Shown here: piece after piece, positions 18,800 to 28,823 of the stretch
Position numbering within the stretch: the first letter of the stretch is position 1
Layout of the letters: the number at the start of each line of letters is the position of its first letter
Notes under the pieces: model-generated
The model's input: the letters and a program-made list of their open reading frames with translations, nothing else
Told to the model about the DNA's origin: nothing
Databases searched by the model: none
Made by a program: the position numbers and the translations under genes
Origin: an uncultured Paraburkholderia sp.
GTDB lineage: Bacteria; Pseudomonadota; Gammaproteobacteria; Burkholderiales; Burkholderiaceae
Reading direction: 5' to 3'
DNA length: 50,480 nucleotides
NCBI GenBank assembly: GCA_940747215.1
Contig: CALNWS010000031.1
Span: 1 to 50,480 of the forward strand

Positions 18800-19840
18800 A
18801 TGAACTATCGGAATACGGGGTTGGCAAGCAGGACGAAGAAACTGGTCGTGGCACTCGCATTCGGCGCGGCCGGCGCGCTCGGCGCGTTGACGCAGGCACA
18901 GGCGGCTGACACGACGTTGTTGAACGTGTCCTACGATCCGACACGCGAGCTGTATCAGGACGAAAACGTGGCCTTCGGCAAGGAATGGAAGGCCAAAACC
19001 AGCGAGACCATCACGTTCAAGCAGTCGCACGGCGGCTCGGGCGCACAGGCCCGCTCGGTGCTTGACGGCCTGCAGGCGGACGTCGTGACGCTGGCGCTTG
19101 CCTACGACATCGACGCGCTCGCCAACAAGGGCCTCGTCGACAAGAACTGGCAGAAGCGTCTGCCGGATAACGCATCGCCATACACGTCGACGATCGTGTT
19201 TCTGGTGCGCAAGGGCAACCCGAAGCACATCAAGGATTGGGACGATCTGATCAAGCCCGGCGTGTCGATCGTCACGCCGAATCCGAAGACCTCGGGCGGC
19301 GCGCGCTGGAACTACCTGGCTGCGTGGGCTTACGCCGAGCACCAGCCGGGCGGCAACGCGCAAAAGGCGAAGGAATTCGTCAGCAAGCTCTATAAGAACG
19401 CGGGCGTGCTGGATTCGGGTGCGCGCGGCGCGACCACGAGCTTCGTGCAGCGCGGGATTGGCGATGTGCTGATCGCCTGGGAAAACGAGGCGTTCCTGTC
19501 GCAGAAGGAATTCGGCGCAGACAAGTTCGAGATCGTCGTGCCGTCGGTGAGCATTCTGGCCGAGCCGCCGGTCGCGGTGGTCGACAAGGTGGTCGACAAG
19601 CACGGCACGCGCAAGGTGGCGGAGGCGTATCTGAACTTCCTGTACAGCCAGGAAGGCCAGGAAATCGCGGCGAAGAATTTCTACCGTCCGCGTTCGAACA
19701 AGGTGCCGGCCGAGCTGATCGCGAAGTTTCCGAAGCTGAAGCTGTACACGGTGGACGATTCGTTCGGCGGCTGGACGAATGCGCAGAAGACGCACTTTGC
19801 CGACGGCGGCGTGTTCGATTCGATCTACCAGCCGCAGTAA
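18800..19840 (+). CDS. sbp: periplasmic sulfate-binding protein
   Basis: This intact 346-residue protein has a Sec signal peptide (residues 1-35, ending TQAQA) and the Sbp pattern: [46 protein letters not shown], and [20 protein letters not shown], which contain the sulfate-contacting main-chain and Ser residues. GGAGAAAG precedes ATG 18800. It delivers sulfate or thiosulfate to CysTWA encoded downstream. Its partner CysW is broken, so transport through this system is probably lost although the binding protein is preserved. Confidence 0.96.
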   Translation: MNYRNTGLASRTKKLVVALAFGAAGALGALTQAQAADTTLLNVSYDPTRELYQDENVAFGKEWKAKTSETITFKQSHGGSGAQARSVLDGLQADVVTLALAYDIDALANKGLVDKNWQKRLPDNASPYTSTIVFLVRKGNPKHIKDWDDLIKPGVSIVTPNPKTSGGARWNYLAAWAYAEHQPGGNAQKAKEFVSKLYKNAGVLDSGARGATTSFVQRGIGDVLIAWENEAFLSQKEFGADKFEIVVPSVSILAEPPVAVVDKVVDKHGTRKVAEAYLNFLYSQEGQEIAAKNFYRPRSNKVPAELIAKFPKLKLYTVDDSFGGWTNAQKTHFADGGVFDSIYQPQ

Positions 19841-19861
19841 CAGTAGTAGCAGTAGTAGCAG
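19841..19861. repeat. CAGTAGTAG trinucleotide tract
   Basis: Directly after the sbp stop, CAGTAGTAG occurs twice and is followed by CAG, giving seven consecutive YAG triplets. It is a short slippage-type microsatellite in an intergenic position. Confidence 0.8.
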
Positions 19862-19993
19862 CAACGAGCGGTGCCTTGGCGGACATCGCACGACGACACG
19901 TCGAGCGTCATTCTGGAGCGCGCCCTCGGACGCGCTTTTGGCCGATCGGGACGGCGGCCGCAACATGAGCATCAACCTGAAAGAGTATCCAGC

Positions 19994-20929
19994 ATGACGA
20001 CGTTGACCTTCCGGAAGCCGAGCACGTTGCCCGGTTTCGGCCTGAAACTCGGCATTACAGTGGCGTATCTGAGCCTCGTGGTGCTGATTCCGCTTGCGGC
20101 GACCTTCCTCAAGACCACCACGCTCGACTGGGAGCAGTTCGTGCGCGCGGTGAGTTCGCCGCGCGTGCTCGCGTCGTACTACCGGCTGACGTTTTTCTCG
20201 GCGCTCGGCGGGGCGCTCATCAATGCGGTGTTCGGCTTTCTGGTGGCGTGGGTGCTGGTGCGCTACACGTTTCCGTTCAAACGGATCGCCGACGCGGTGG
20301 TCGATATGCCGTTCGCGTTGCCCACGTCCGTGGCCGGCATTTCGCTCGCCGCGGTGTACGCGGGCAACGGCTGGATCGGGCAGTATCTGGAGCCGCTCGG
20401 CATCAAGATCGCGTTCACCCCCGCGGGCGTGCTGGTGGCGCTGACGTTCATCGGTTTGCCGTTCGTCGTGCGGACCGTGCAGCCGGTACTCAAAGAGTTC
20501 GAGCGCGAGCAGGAAGAGGCGGCCGCATGCCTTGGTGCATCGCGCTGGCTCACGTTTCGCCGCGTGGTGCTACCGGCCGTGTTTCCGGCCTTGCTGATGG
20601 GTTTCGCGCTCGCCTTCGCGCGTGCGCTCGGCGAATACGGTTCGGTCATTTTCATTACCGGCAACGTGCCGATGAAATCGGAAATCACGTCGCTGCTCAT
20701 CATTACGAAGCTGGAGCAGTACGACTATGCGGGCGCTACGGCGCTTGCCGTCGTGATGCTCGTGGTGTCGTTCCTGATGCTGCTCTTCATCAATACGCTG
20801 CAGTGGTATTTGCAGCGCCGTACGAGCCGCGGTGGAGCAGGACCCGCGCCAGTTGCGTCGGGCATCACTGTCAGCAATGTGACAAGTGGCGCAGCAAATG
20901 ATGCGACCCAAAACGGAGGTGTGCGATGA
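19994..20929 (+). CDS. cysT: sulfate/thiosulfate ABC transporter permease CysT
   Basis: A 311-residue permease from ATG 19994. Six membrane segments and the family blocks are present: [43 protein letters not shown], and the EAA loop [50 protein letters not shown] is a sulfate-permease hallmark. The frame is intact and the conserved positions look unchanged. The stop overlaps the cysW start (ATGA), indicating an operon sbp-cysT-cysW-cysA. The Thr/Ser/Gly-rich last 35 residues are variable in type. Confidence 0.95.
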   Translation: MTTLTFRKPSTLPGFGLKLGITVAYLSLVVLIPLAATFLKTTTLDWEQFVRAVSSPRVLASYYRLTFFSALGGALINAVFGFLVAWVLVRYTFPFKRIADAVVDMPFALPTSVAGISLAAVYAGNGWIGQYLEPLGIKIAFTPAGVLVALTFIGLPFVVRTVQPVLKEFEREQEEAAACLGASRWLTFRRVVLPAVFPALLMGFALAFARALGEYGSVIFITGNVPMKSEITSLLIITKLEQYDYAGATALAVVMLVVSFLMLLFINTLQWYLQRRTSRGGAGPAPVASGITVSNVTSGAANDATQNGGVR

Positions 20930-21923
20930 GCCAGGCGCCGCTGAATGCGTCACGCCGTCCCAATCCGGTCACCGAAGTACCCGTGCGCTGGGTACTGACC
21001 GCCATTGCGCTGCTATTTCTCACGCTGTTTCTGGTGGTGCCGCTCGTGGCGGTGTTCTATCAGGCGTTGAGCAAGGGCGTGGGTTTTTACCTCGAATCGC
21101 TCGCCGATCCCGACGCGCTCTCCGCAATCAAACGGTGATCACTGCCGCGATCGCCGTGCCGTTGAACCTCGTGTTCGGTCTGACGGCCTCGTGGTGTATC
21201 ACCAAGTTCGAGTTTCGCGGCAAGGCGCTGCTGACCACTCTGATCGACCTGCCGTTCTTGGTGTCGCCGGTCATCTCTGGTCTCATCTACGTGTTGATGT
21301 TCGGCGCGCAGGGCTGGTTCGGCCCGTGCCTGCAGGACCATAACGTGCAGATCATTTTTGCGGTGCCGGGCATCGTGCTCGCCACGATCTTCGTCACGTT
21401 CCCGTTCGTCGCGCGCGGACTGATTCCGTTGATGCAGGCACAAGGCAACGACGAAGAAGAAGCCGCGCACGTGCTCGGCGCGTTCGGCTGGCAGATTTTC
21501 CGCCGTGTCACGCTGCCGAACGTCAAATGGGGCCTGCTGTACGGCGTGATTCTGTGTAATGCGCGTGCGATAGGCGAGTTCGGCGCGCTCTCGGTCGTCT
21601 CGGGCCATATTCGCGGACAGACCGACACGATGCCGTTGCACGTCGAAATTCTCTACAACGAATACAACTTTTCGGCGGCGTTCGCGGTTGCGTCGGTGCT
21701 GGCGCTGCTCGCGCTGGTCACGCTTGCGCTCAAGCTGCTGGCCGAGCGGCACATGTCGGCGGAACTGTCGGCCGCGCGCGATGTGCCGGCCCATGCGGGA
21801 CCGGCCGTCACCGCGAGCGCATCAACAAACGCATCATCAAGTGCATCATCGGGCGCAGCGAAATCGTTCAACACAACGCAGCAACGCGCAGTCAAGCATC
21901 CGCTCAAGCAAGGAGAGCTGTAA
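20926..21923 (+). pseudogene. cysW: sulfate ABC transporter permease CysW, frameshifted
   Basis: The start at 20926 gives a normal N-terminus ([30 protein letters not shown] trimmed at [10 protein letters not shown]), but near 21132 about four bases are missing from the codons for KLTVI. The rest ([18 protein letters not shown] and onward) reads in the next frame to 21923. Missense changes hit conserved sites as well: LGAFGWQIF for LGASGWQ in the EAA loop, VARGLIP for VARELIP, and Cys for an expected Trp in WFGPCLQD. Its flanking genes cysT and cysA are intact, so decay of this operon has begun here. The last codons overlap the cysA start. Confidence 0.88.
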
Positions 21924-22927
21924 TGGGTATCACCGTTCGTAACCTGCAAAAACGCTTCGGCGATTTCGTCGCGCTCGATAACGTCTCGCTCGATTTCCCG
22001 CCGGGCGAACTGGTCGCGCTGCTCGGACCGTCGGGTTGTGGCAAGACCACGTTGCTGCGTGTGATCGCTGGGCTCGAATATGCGGATGGCGGCCAGGTCG
22101 TGCTGCAAGGGCAGGATGTCGCGGAAGTCGGCGCGCGCGAACGCGAAGTCGGCTTCTTGTTCCAGCATTACGCGCTGTTCCGTCACATGACGGTGTTCGA
22201 GAACGTCGCGTTCGGTCTGCGTGTGAAGCCGCGCAAGGAGCGGCCTTCGGAAGCGGTGATTCGCGAGAAAGTACACGAGTTGCTGAAGCTCGTGCAGCTC
22301 GACTGGCTCGCGCAACGTTATCCGTCGGAACTCTCGGGCGGTCAGCGTCAGCGTATCGCGCTCGCGCGTGCGCTTGCGGTTAAACCGAAAGTGCTGCTGC
22401 TCGACGAGCCGTTCGGCGCGCTCGACGCCAAGGTGCGCAAGGAGTTGCGCAGCTGGCTGCGGCGTCTGCACGACGATCTGCATATCTCGACGATTTTCGT
22501 CACGCACGATCAGGAAGAAGCGCTCGAAGTGGCCGACCGCATCGTCGTACTCCATCGCGGTCACGTCGAACAGGTGGGTAGTCCGCAGGAGGTGTACGAC
22601 CATCCGCAAACCTCGTTCGTCTACGAGTTTCTCGGCGCGGCGCTGCCGGTGGCGACCAAGGCCGATTTCAGCGGCCCGGCATTCGCCTATGTGCGTCCTC
22701 ACGATCTGCAGTTGTATCCGCAGGCGTCGGGTCATCGCGAAGGCATCGTCGTAGACGTGCGCCGCGTGGTGACGCTCGGCGATTCGGTGCGCGTGGAGCT
22801 CGCGGGCCGCGAAGGCAATCTGCTCGAAGCAGAACTCGACCGCGAATCGTGGCGCGATCTGCAACTGGCGGTGGGCGACGGCGTGACGGCCGTGCCGCGC
22901 GCGCTGTGTGTGTTTCCTGCGCAGTAA
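21923..22927 (+). CDS. cysA: sulfate/thiosulfate ABC transporter ATPase CysA
   Basis: The 334-residue ATPase is complete: Walker [10 protein letters not shown] at 35-43, Q-loop [20 protein letters not shown], signature [15 protein letters not shown], Walker [13 protein letters not shown], and switch [12 protein letters not shown]-terminal TOBE-like regulatory domain ([31 protein letters not shown]) follows. AGGAGA precedes ATG 21923. Its permease partner CysW is broken, so the ATPase is probably orphaned. Confidence 0.96.
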   Translation: MGITVRNLQKRFGDFVALDNVSLDFPPGELVALLGPSGCGKTTLLRVIAGLEYADGGQVVLQGQDVAEVGAREREVGFLFQHYALFRHMTVFENVAFGLRVKPRKERPSEAVIREKVHELLKLVQLDWLAQRYPSELSGGQRQRIALARALAVKPKVLLLDEPFGALDAKVRKELRSWLRRLHDDLHISTIFVTHDQEEALEVADRIVVLHRGHVEQVGSPQEVYDHPQTSFVYEFLGAALPVATKADFSGPAFAYVRPHDLQLYPQASGHREGIVVDVRRVVTLGDSVRVELAGREGNLLEAELDRESWRDLQLAVGDGVTAVPRALCVFPAQ

Positions 22928-23020
22928 GCCGTGTCGTTGCAGCGGCAGGCAGCTTGAAAAAATACTCCGGTGTTTCAATAAAACCCAAAACACAGCTCTG
23001 GCTGAACCGGAGAGACAGCA

Positions 23021-23951
23021 TGAATTTCCAGCAATTGCGCTTCGTGCGAGAAACGGTGCGTCAGAACATGAATCTGACGGAAGTGGCCAACGTGCTCTAC
23101 ATGTCGCAATCGGGCGTGTCGAAACAGATCAAGGATCTGGGGGACGAACTGGGCGTCGGTATTTTCATCCGACGCGTCAAGCGTTTGACGGGTCTCACGG
23201 AACCCGGCAAGGTCGTGCATCAGTTTGATAGAGCGGATGCTGCTCGACGCTGAAAATCTGCACCGCGTCGCACGTCAATACGCCGACCAGGACAGCGGTC
23301 ACCTCGTGGTGGCGACCACGCACACGCACACGCAGGCGCGTTACGCGTTGCCGAAGGTGATTCGCCAGTTCACCGAGGTGTTCCCGAAGGTGCATCTCGC
23401 GTTGCGTCAGGGCAGTCCGCCAGATCGCGCAGATGATCATCAACGGCGAAGCGGGCATCGGCATTTCGACCTAAGCGTTGGACCGTTTCCCGGACATCGT
23501 CACGTTTCCGTGCTATTCGTGGCATTACATCGTGGTCGTGCCGAAGGATCATCCGCTCGTGGGGCGGCCGAATCTCACGCTCGACGAAATCGCCGAATTC
23601 CCGATCGTCACGTACGACCAAGACTTCACGGGCCGCTCGCATATCGATCAGGCGTTCGCGAAAGCGGGTGCCTTGCCCGACGTCGTGCTGACGGCGATCG
23701 ACGCCGACGTGATCAGGACATACGTCGAACTCGGCATGGGCATCGGCGTGGTCGCGGCCATGGCCTACGATCCGAAACGCGATACCGAACTCGTCGCGCT
23801 GGACACGGAGCATCTGTTCGAAGCGAGCACAACGCGCGTCGGCTTGCGCAAAGGCGCGTTCCTGCGCGCCTTTGCGTATCGTCTGATCGAAATGTCCGCG
23901 CCGCAACTGAACGAAGCCGACATCGCCGCGCAATTGCGCGAGGCGGTGTGA
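23021..23951 (+). pseudogene. cysB: CysB-type LysR regulator, frameshifts and nonsense codon
   Basis: ATG 23021 starts a CysB-family activator: MNFQQLRFVRETVRQNMNLT, NVLYMSQSGVSKQIKDLGDELG. Frames change near 23225 and 23420, and TAA at 23473-23475 interrupts GIST-ALDRFPDIV. The distal part is well preserved (CYSWHYIVVVPKDHPLVG, YDQDFTGRSHIDQAF, GMGIGVVAAMAYDP). The original of about 310 residues would sense acetylserine and sulfate starvation and activate sbp-cysTWA upstream. Its loss is consistent with the broken cysW. Confidence 0.88.
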
Positions 23952-24007
23952 GGGGGGCGTTTCTTTTCTCCGTTGCAGTTTTGCGTTCGGTGCTGACGCT
24001 GTAGCGG

Positions 24008-24043
24008 CAGACGGCGATGCCTTACCAGACGGCGATGCCTTAC
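24008..24043. repeat. 18-bp perfect tandem duplication upstream of the asparaginase gene
   Basis: CAGACGGCGATGCCTTAC is repeated head to tail at 24008-24025 and 24026-24043, ten bases before the asparaginase start at 24054. It occupies the position of the leader and ribosome-binding region, so it may change translation. Confidence 0.9.
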
Positions 24044-24053
24044 AATCGCCACC

Positions 24054-25064
24054 ATGAATACCTCTACTTCTTCCAGCTTGCCGAGTATCGCGGTTCTCGC
24101 AACCGGCGGCACGATTGCCGGCGCGGCCGTCGACGTCATGAACACGTCGGGTTATCAGGCGGGCGTGGTCGGCGTCGACCAGTTGTTGGCCGCCGTGCCG
24201 GCGTTGTCCACGGTGGTGCGCATCGCGCCCGATCAGGTGGCGAGCGTCGACAGCAAGGACATGGCGATGCCGCTATGGACCACGCTCGCGCAACGCATCA
24301 ACACGCTGCTGGCCGCCGACGACATCGACGGCGTGGTCGTCACGCACGGCACCGATACGCTCGAAGAGACCGCGCATCTGCTGCATCTGACGATCAGGTC
24401 CGACAAGCCGGTGGTGCTGACGGCCGCGATGCGTCCGTCCTCCGCGCTTTCCGCCGACGGTCCGCTGAATCTCGTGAATGCCGTGATCGTGGCGGGGCAT
24501 GCGCGCTCGCGCGGGCAGGGCGTGCTCGTCGCGTTCAACAACCGCATTCATAGCGCGCGCGACGTGGTCAAGACGAGCACGTATGCGGTCGACGCATTCC
24601 AATCACCCGAGATCGGCGTGCTGGGCTGGGTGCAGGACGGCCGCGTGGAGTTCCAGCGCGAAGTGGTGCGTCCGCATACGCTTACGTCGGCATTCTCGAT
24701 CGGCGCGACCTGGCCGCACGTGGAAGTGGTGACGAGTTATGCCGGCGTGTCGCGCATCGCCGTGGATGCGCTGGTCGGCGCGGGCGTGCGCGGTATCGTG
24801 GTGGCGGGAACGGGCAATGGCTCGATTCACACGACGTTGCAGCAGGCGCTCACCGACGCGGCTTCGCAAGGTGTAGCAGTGGTGCGTTCTTCACGCGTGG
24901 GTTCGGGGCATGTGATGCGCAACGGCGCGGCCGCCGACGATGCACTCGGGTTCGTCACCGCCGGTTCGCTCAATCCGTATAAAGCGCGTGTGTTGCTGAT
25001 GCTGGCGTTGGCCACAGGCGAGAGCAGTGCGGCGGGATTGCAGAAAATATTCGATACGTACTGA
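24054..25064 (+). CDS. L-asparaginase
   Basis: An intact 336-residue asparaginase: LATGGTIAG with nucleophile Thr20, and VVTHGTDTLEETAHLL with Thr100-Asp101. The MRPSSALSADGPLNL and GIVVAGTGNGSIH blocks also match. It hydrolyses asparagine to aspartate and ammonia, and the tetrameric type II fold is expected. No convincing signal peptide is present (the first 15 residues are Ser/Thr-rich), so a cytoplasmic location is likely. No strong Shine-Dalgarno is seen, and the leader has an 18-bp duplication. Two hairpins follow its stop. Confidence 0.93.
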   Translation: MNTSTSSSLPSIAVLATGGTIAGAAVDVMNTSGYQAGVVGVDQLLAAVPALSTVVRIAPDQVASVDSKDMAMPLWTTLAQRINTLLAADDIDGVVVTHGTDTLEETAHLLHLTIRSDKPVVLTAAMRPSSALSADGPLNLVNAVIVAGHARSRGQGVLVAFNNRIHSARDVVKTSTYAVDAFQSPEIGVLGWVQDGRVEFQREVVRPHTLTSAFSIGATWPHVEVVTSYAGVSRIAVDALVGAGVRGIVVAGTGNGSIHTTLQQALTDAASQGVAVVRSSRVGSGHVMRNGAAADDALGFVTAGSLNPYKARVLLMLALATGESSAAGLQKIFDTY

Positions 25065-25087
25065 GCGGACATCAAGTTTCAATGACA

Positions 25088-25159
25088 AACGCGGTACCTA
25101 GGTTTTCACGTTGGGTGCCGCGTTGTCGTTTCTACGCGAGTGTGTTCATGACACTCGCG
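25088..25159. terminator. tandem hairpins between convergent genes
   Basis: AACGCGGTACC (25088-25098) pairs with GGTGCCGCGTT (25114-25124), with one G-T. A second, perfect 9-bp stem is CGCGAGTGT (25135-25143) and ACACTCGCG (25151-25159), followed by GAGTTTT. They sit between the asparaginase gene and the convergent DUF3597 gene and probably terminate both transcripts. Confidence 0.65.
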
Positions 25160-25184
25160 CGAGTTTTGGAATCAGGCCACCCAC

Positions 25185-25583
25185 TCAGGCCGCCAGATCC
25201 GGCGGCAACTTCCCACCATTCGCTGCCAGCGCTTTCATGACCTGCTTGTGCAGCCAGATGTTCATCGTGGCAGAATCGTTCATATTACCAGTGTAGTTTA
25301 ATTCCTTGGCGAGCTGCTTGGGATAATCGAGGCTGCTGTTCACGCCGAGCGCTTTAAGCGTATCGACGATCGACGTGCGCCAGTTCAGCGTCTGCCCGCT
25401 CTCGCTCACGAACTGGCCCATGACGACGGCCACGTCGACGTCGGCAAGCGGTGCGGCTGCCGGTGCGGCGGCGGCCGTGGCTTGTCCCGTTGCCGGGTCG
25501 GGCGTCGGTTCGACGGCCGGTACCGGCTGGTCGGGTTTTGCCTTGCCAAAGAGCTTATGTACGATGTCACCGAAGATGCTCAT
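25185..25583 (-). CDS. DUF3597-domain protein
   Basis: A 132-residue protein from ATG 25583 with AAGGAA upstream. MSIFGDIVHKLFGKAK is followed by a Pro/Ala-rich linker (about residues 20-45) and then the DUF3597 domain: DVAVVMGQFVSESGQTLNWR, SIVDTLKALGVNSSLDYPKQ and MNIWLHKQVMKALAANGGKLPP. This domain is common in proteobacteria and has no established function; a helical fold related to peptidoglycan- or LysM-associated proteins has been proposed for some members. The frame is intact. Confidence 0.9.
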   Translation of the reverse strand: MSIFGDIVHKLFGKAKPDQPVPAVEPTPDPATGQATAAAAPAAAPLADVDVAVVMGQFVSESGQTLNWRTSIVDTLKALGVNSSLDYPKQLAKELNYTGNMNDSATMNIWLHKQVMKALAANGGKLPPDLAA

Positions 25584-26166
25584 TCTGATTCCTTTGCTGA
25601 AGGGTTGCCGGCGCAAGCATGCTGCCGCTTGCGGCTTGAAACCTGGTTGGAGTATCGGGCGCACCGAATGAAGCGAACGAAGACAGCGCGCGAACATTGC
25701 CATGAACGGCAAGCCGCACGTGAAGATCGACACGCCCGCAACCAGACTCCAACGAGTGTAGGAGAAAAGCGCAAAGCGATGTGTCAAAAAAGGTAGGGGA
25801 GAGAACGCGGAGTTTTACAAGCAGATGCAGCGCGCGTACGGGCGGCGAACCTGCATCGCGCGATATCGATATCAGTTGCGAGAGAATGACGGAAAAAGCA
25901 TAGCGATGAAATCCGACAGCTGGACATCCGACGGCAACGTCTGACCGACCAAGGCTTCCCCCGGCGCCGCCGGGTGCCGCTGCGGACCCCACTTGCCGCT
26001 CTCAGCCCAGAGCGGCACGATTTGCCCGTTCCATCGCCGTACAGCACGATGAACCGGCACCCCACCTGCGATCACCGTGACGTTGCGGTGGCAACGATAA
26101 CGGCAATCCGTTCTGCTGCGAGATGCTAAGGGCGCGTCGTTATCGAAGCGCCCTGAAGCGCTCCGC
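25584..26166. other. region with a possible C-terminal gene remnant
   Basis: No intact gene is recognised. On the minus strand, about 26110-25872, a continuous frame with plausible composition (IVPLWAESGKWGPQRHPAAP, then QTLPSDVQLSDFIAML) ends at 25872. It may be the tail of a deleted protein downstream of glxR. I cannot name a family. Confidence 0.3.
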
Positions 26167-26735
26167 TCAAGTCGCTTTGGCTTCGCTGCCCGGCGCCTGT
26201 GCGACTTTCGTAGTTCGCCATGATTTCCAGCGCACGGACTATCGCCGAGTGATCCCATGCCTTGCCACCGTTCACCGCGCACACGCTGAAGAGTTGCTGC
26301 GCGCTCGCGGTATGCGGCAGCGCGATGCCGAGCTTGCGTGCGCCGTCGAGTGCGAGGTTCAGATCCTTTTGATGCAGTTCGATGCGGAAGCCCGGATTGA
26401 ACGTGCGCTTCGTCATGCGCTCGCCGTGCACTTAGAGAATGCGCGACGACGCGAAGCCGCCCATGAGGACGCGGCGAACACGTTCCGGATCGGTGCCCGA
26501 ACGCGAAGCGAACAGCAGCGCTTCGGCCACGGCTTCGATGTTCAACGCGACGACGATCTGGTTCGCGACCTTGCACGTCTGGCCCGCGCCGTTATCGCCG
26601 ATCAGCGAGATGTTCTTGCCCATCAGTTCGAAGAGCGGCTTGGCCGTAGCAAACGCTTTTTCCGGGCCGCCGACCATGATCGTCAGCAGTGGCGTGAGCT
26701 GCGCCGCGAGTCTGCCCGGCCACGCTCTGAATCCA
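26167..26735 (-). pseudogene. glxR: tartronate semialdehyde reductase GlxR, 5' half deleted
   Basis: Only the C-terminal part of GlxR (2-hydroxy-3-oxopropionate reductase) remains: LTIMVGGPEKAFATAKPLFE, the NAD(P)-dependent dehydrogenase lysine block GQTCKVANQIVVALNIEAV, GGFASSRIL and NPGFRIELHQKDLNLAL. The Rossmann half (about 125-130 residues) is missing, and the remnant is joined directly to the end of hyi near 26700-26735. A TAA replaces the expected glutamate codon after SSRIL, and another indel shifts the end (VAQAPGSEAKAT, TGA at 26167). In the usual order gcl-hyi-glxR, this is the third gene. Confidence 0.85.
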
Positions 26736-27484
26736 GCCAAGGCCCGCGGCCGTGGTGGTGTGCGGTTTGTATTCGCAGCCGACGTAGCCGTCGTAGCCGA
26801 GCGAATCGAGCAGGTCGAACAGGAACGGATAGTTGATCTCGCCGGTGCCCGGTTCGTTGCGGCCTAGGTTGTCGGCGAGCTGGATGTGAGCGATCTGCGG
26901 CAGATTCTTTTTGATCGTCGCCGCGAGTTCGCCTTCCATGCGCTGCATGTGATAAATTGCAAGAACAGATTGTCCGAACCGACTGCGCGAATCACGTCGA
27001 GACCTTCGCCCGAACGGTTCAACGCGAAGCCGGGAATGTCGTAGGAATTGCACGGTTCGACGAGCAGCCTGATCCCGGCTTTCTTCAGCTCGCCCGCCGT
27101 GAAACGCAGGTTCTCGACGATCGTCGTGCGCGCCTTGTCGGCGTCCACCGCGCCGGGAATGCCGACGAGGCAGTTCAGTTGCGGCACCTTCAACGCCTTC
27201 GCGTATTCGATCGCACGTCCCACGCCTTCCTGGAATTCGCTCACGCGATCCGGCAGACACGCAATGCCGCGTTCGCCGGCTTCCCAGTTGCCCGCGGGCA
27301 GGTTGTGCAGCACGAGCTTCAGACGATTCTGCTGCGACGCTCGCTCAGTTCGGCGATCTGGTACGGACGGGTACGGAAAGAGAAATTCGACGGCATGAAA
27401 GCCGGCGTCCGCCGTGGCCGCGAAACGGTCAAGGAAGAGGACTTCGTTGAACAGCATCGTGAGATTCGCTGCAAATTTCGGCAT
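26736..27484 (-). pseudogene. hyi: hydroxypyruvate isomerase Hyi, frameshifted and 3' truncated
   Basis: ATG 27484 starts MPKFAANLTMLFNEVLFLDR of hydroxypyruvate isomerase (xylose isomerase-like TIM barrel). The catalytic region LLVEPCNSYDIPGFALNR is visible. Two nearby indels around 27320-27365 shift and restore the frame, scrambling YQIAELSER. Another indel near 26955 precedes YHMQRMEGELAATIKKNLPQ. The C-terminus stops after EYKPHTTTAAGLGWIQS, where the sequence becomes glxR. The enzyme interconverts hydroxypyruvate and tartronate semialdehyde. Confidence 0.85.
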
Positions 27485-27601
27485 GGTGCTGAGTCTCTCT
27501 GGTCGGTCAGTGGAATGTCTTTGTGAATGCGGTTCGATGTTGCCGACCGCGCTCACGTGTACTGCTCAGGCTGCCCGCTCGCGAGAGCGGGGCGCTGCTT
27601 T

Positions 27602-28823
27602 TTAGTCGAGCATGCTGAGGCCGTCGGCGCGTCTTCGCGCTTCGTGGCGAGCTCTTCGAACTCGTTGATCGCGTCGATCTCGGTGCCCATCGAAATGTTG
27701 GTCACGCGTTCCAAAATCACTTCGACGATCACCGGCACGTTGAACTCGGAGAGCATCGACTGCGCTTTCTGCAGTGCGGGCTTGAGCTCTTCCGGCTTGA
27801 ACACGCGAATCGCCTTGCAACCCAGACCTTCCGCGACAGCGACGTGATCCACGCCATAGCCGTTCGTTTCCGGCGAGTTGATGTTTTCGAAGCCGAGCTG
27901 CACGCAGAAGTCCATGTCGAACGCGCGCTGCGCCTGGCGGATCAGGCCGAGATACGAGTTGTTCACGACCACATGCACGTACGGCAGCTTGAATTGCGCG
28001 CCGGCGGCAAGCTTTTCAATCATGAACTGGAAGTCGTAGTCACCCGACGGCGACGATCGGACGCTGCGGATCCGCTGCACGCACGCCGGGCGCCGCCGGA
28101 ATCGTCCAGCCGAGCGGGCCTGCCTGACCGCAGTTGATCCAGTTGCGCGCCTTGTAGACGTGCAGGAATTGCGCGTCGGCGATTTGCGACAAACCGATCG
28201 TGCTCACGTAGCACGTGTCGCGGCCGAACACCTGGTTCATCTCTTCGTACACGCGTTGCGGCTTCATCGGCACGTTGTCGAAGTGCGTCTTGCGCTGCAT
28301 GGTCTGCTTGCGTTGCTGGCAATCGGCAACCCATGCGCTGCGGTCCTTCAGCTTGCCCGATGCTTTCCATTTCTTCGCGACTTCGACGAACAGTTCGAGC
28401 GCGGCCTTCGCGTCCAACACGATGTCGAGGTCCGGGCCGAACACGCGGCCGATCTGCGTCGGTTCAATATCAACGTGTACGAACTTGCGGCCCTTCCTGT
28501 AAACCTCGACGCTATCCGTATGATGGTTCGCCCAGCGGTTGCCGATGCCGAGCACGAAGTCGGACGCGAGCATCGTGACGTTGCCGTAGCGGTGCGACGT
28601 TTGCAGACCGACCATGCCGGCCATCAGCGGATGGTCGTCCGGAATCGCGCCCCACGACATCAGCGTCGGGATTACCGGCACGCCGACCGTTTCGGCAAAC
28701 TGCACGAGCAGGTCTTCGGCTGCTGCGTTGAGCACGCCGCCGCCCGAGACGATCAGCGGCTTGTCGACGTCGTTGAGCAGCGTGAGCGCGGCTTCGATCT
28801 GCTTGCGCGTCGCTTTCGGCTTA
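27602..28823 (-). pseudogene. gcl: glyoxylate carboligase Gcl, 5' third deleted and frameshifted
   Basis: Homology to Gcl (ThDP-dependent tartronate-semialdehyde synthase) begins abruptly at [20 protein letters not shown] near 28823. The N-terminal PYR domain, about 175-185 residues, is absent. The central domain ([40 protein letters not shown]) is followed by the ThDP-binding part, with a frameshift near 28045 before [21 protein letters not shown] further indel alters the last codons (SMLD, TAA at 27602). With no PYR domain the active site cannot form. The upstream junction is in the divergent intergenic region. Confidence 0.88.

Noticed and set aside
20926..21923. Programmed ribosomal frameshifting in cysW
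   Set aside because: No slippery heptamer or downstream structure is seen, and family comparison indicates about four missing bases plus missense decay nearby.
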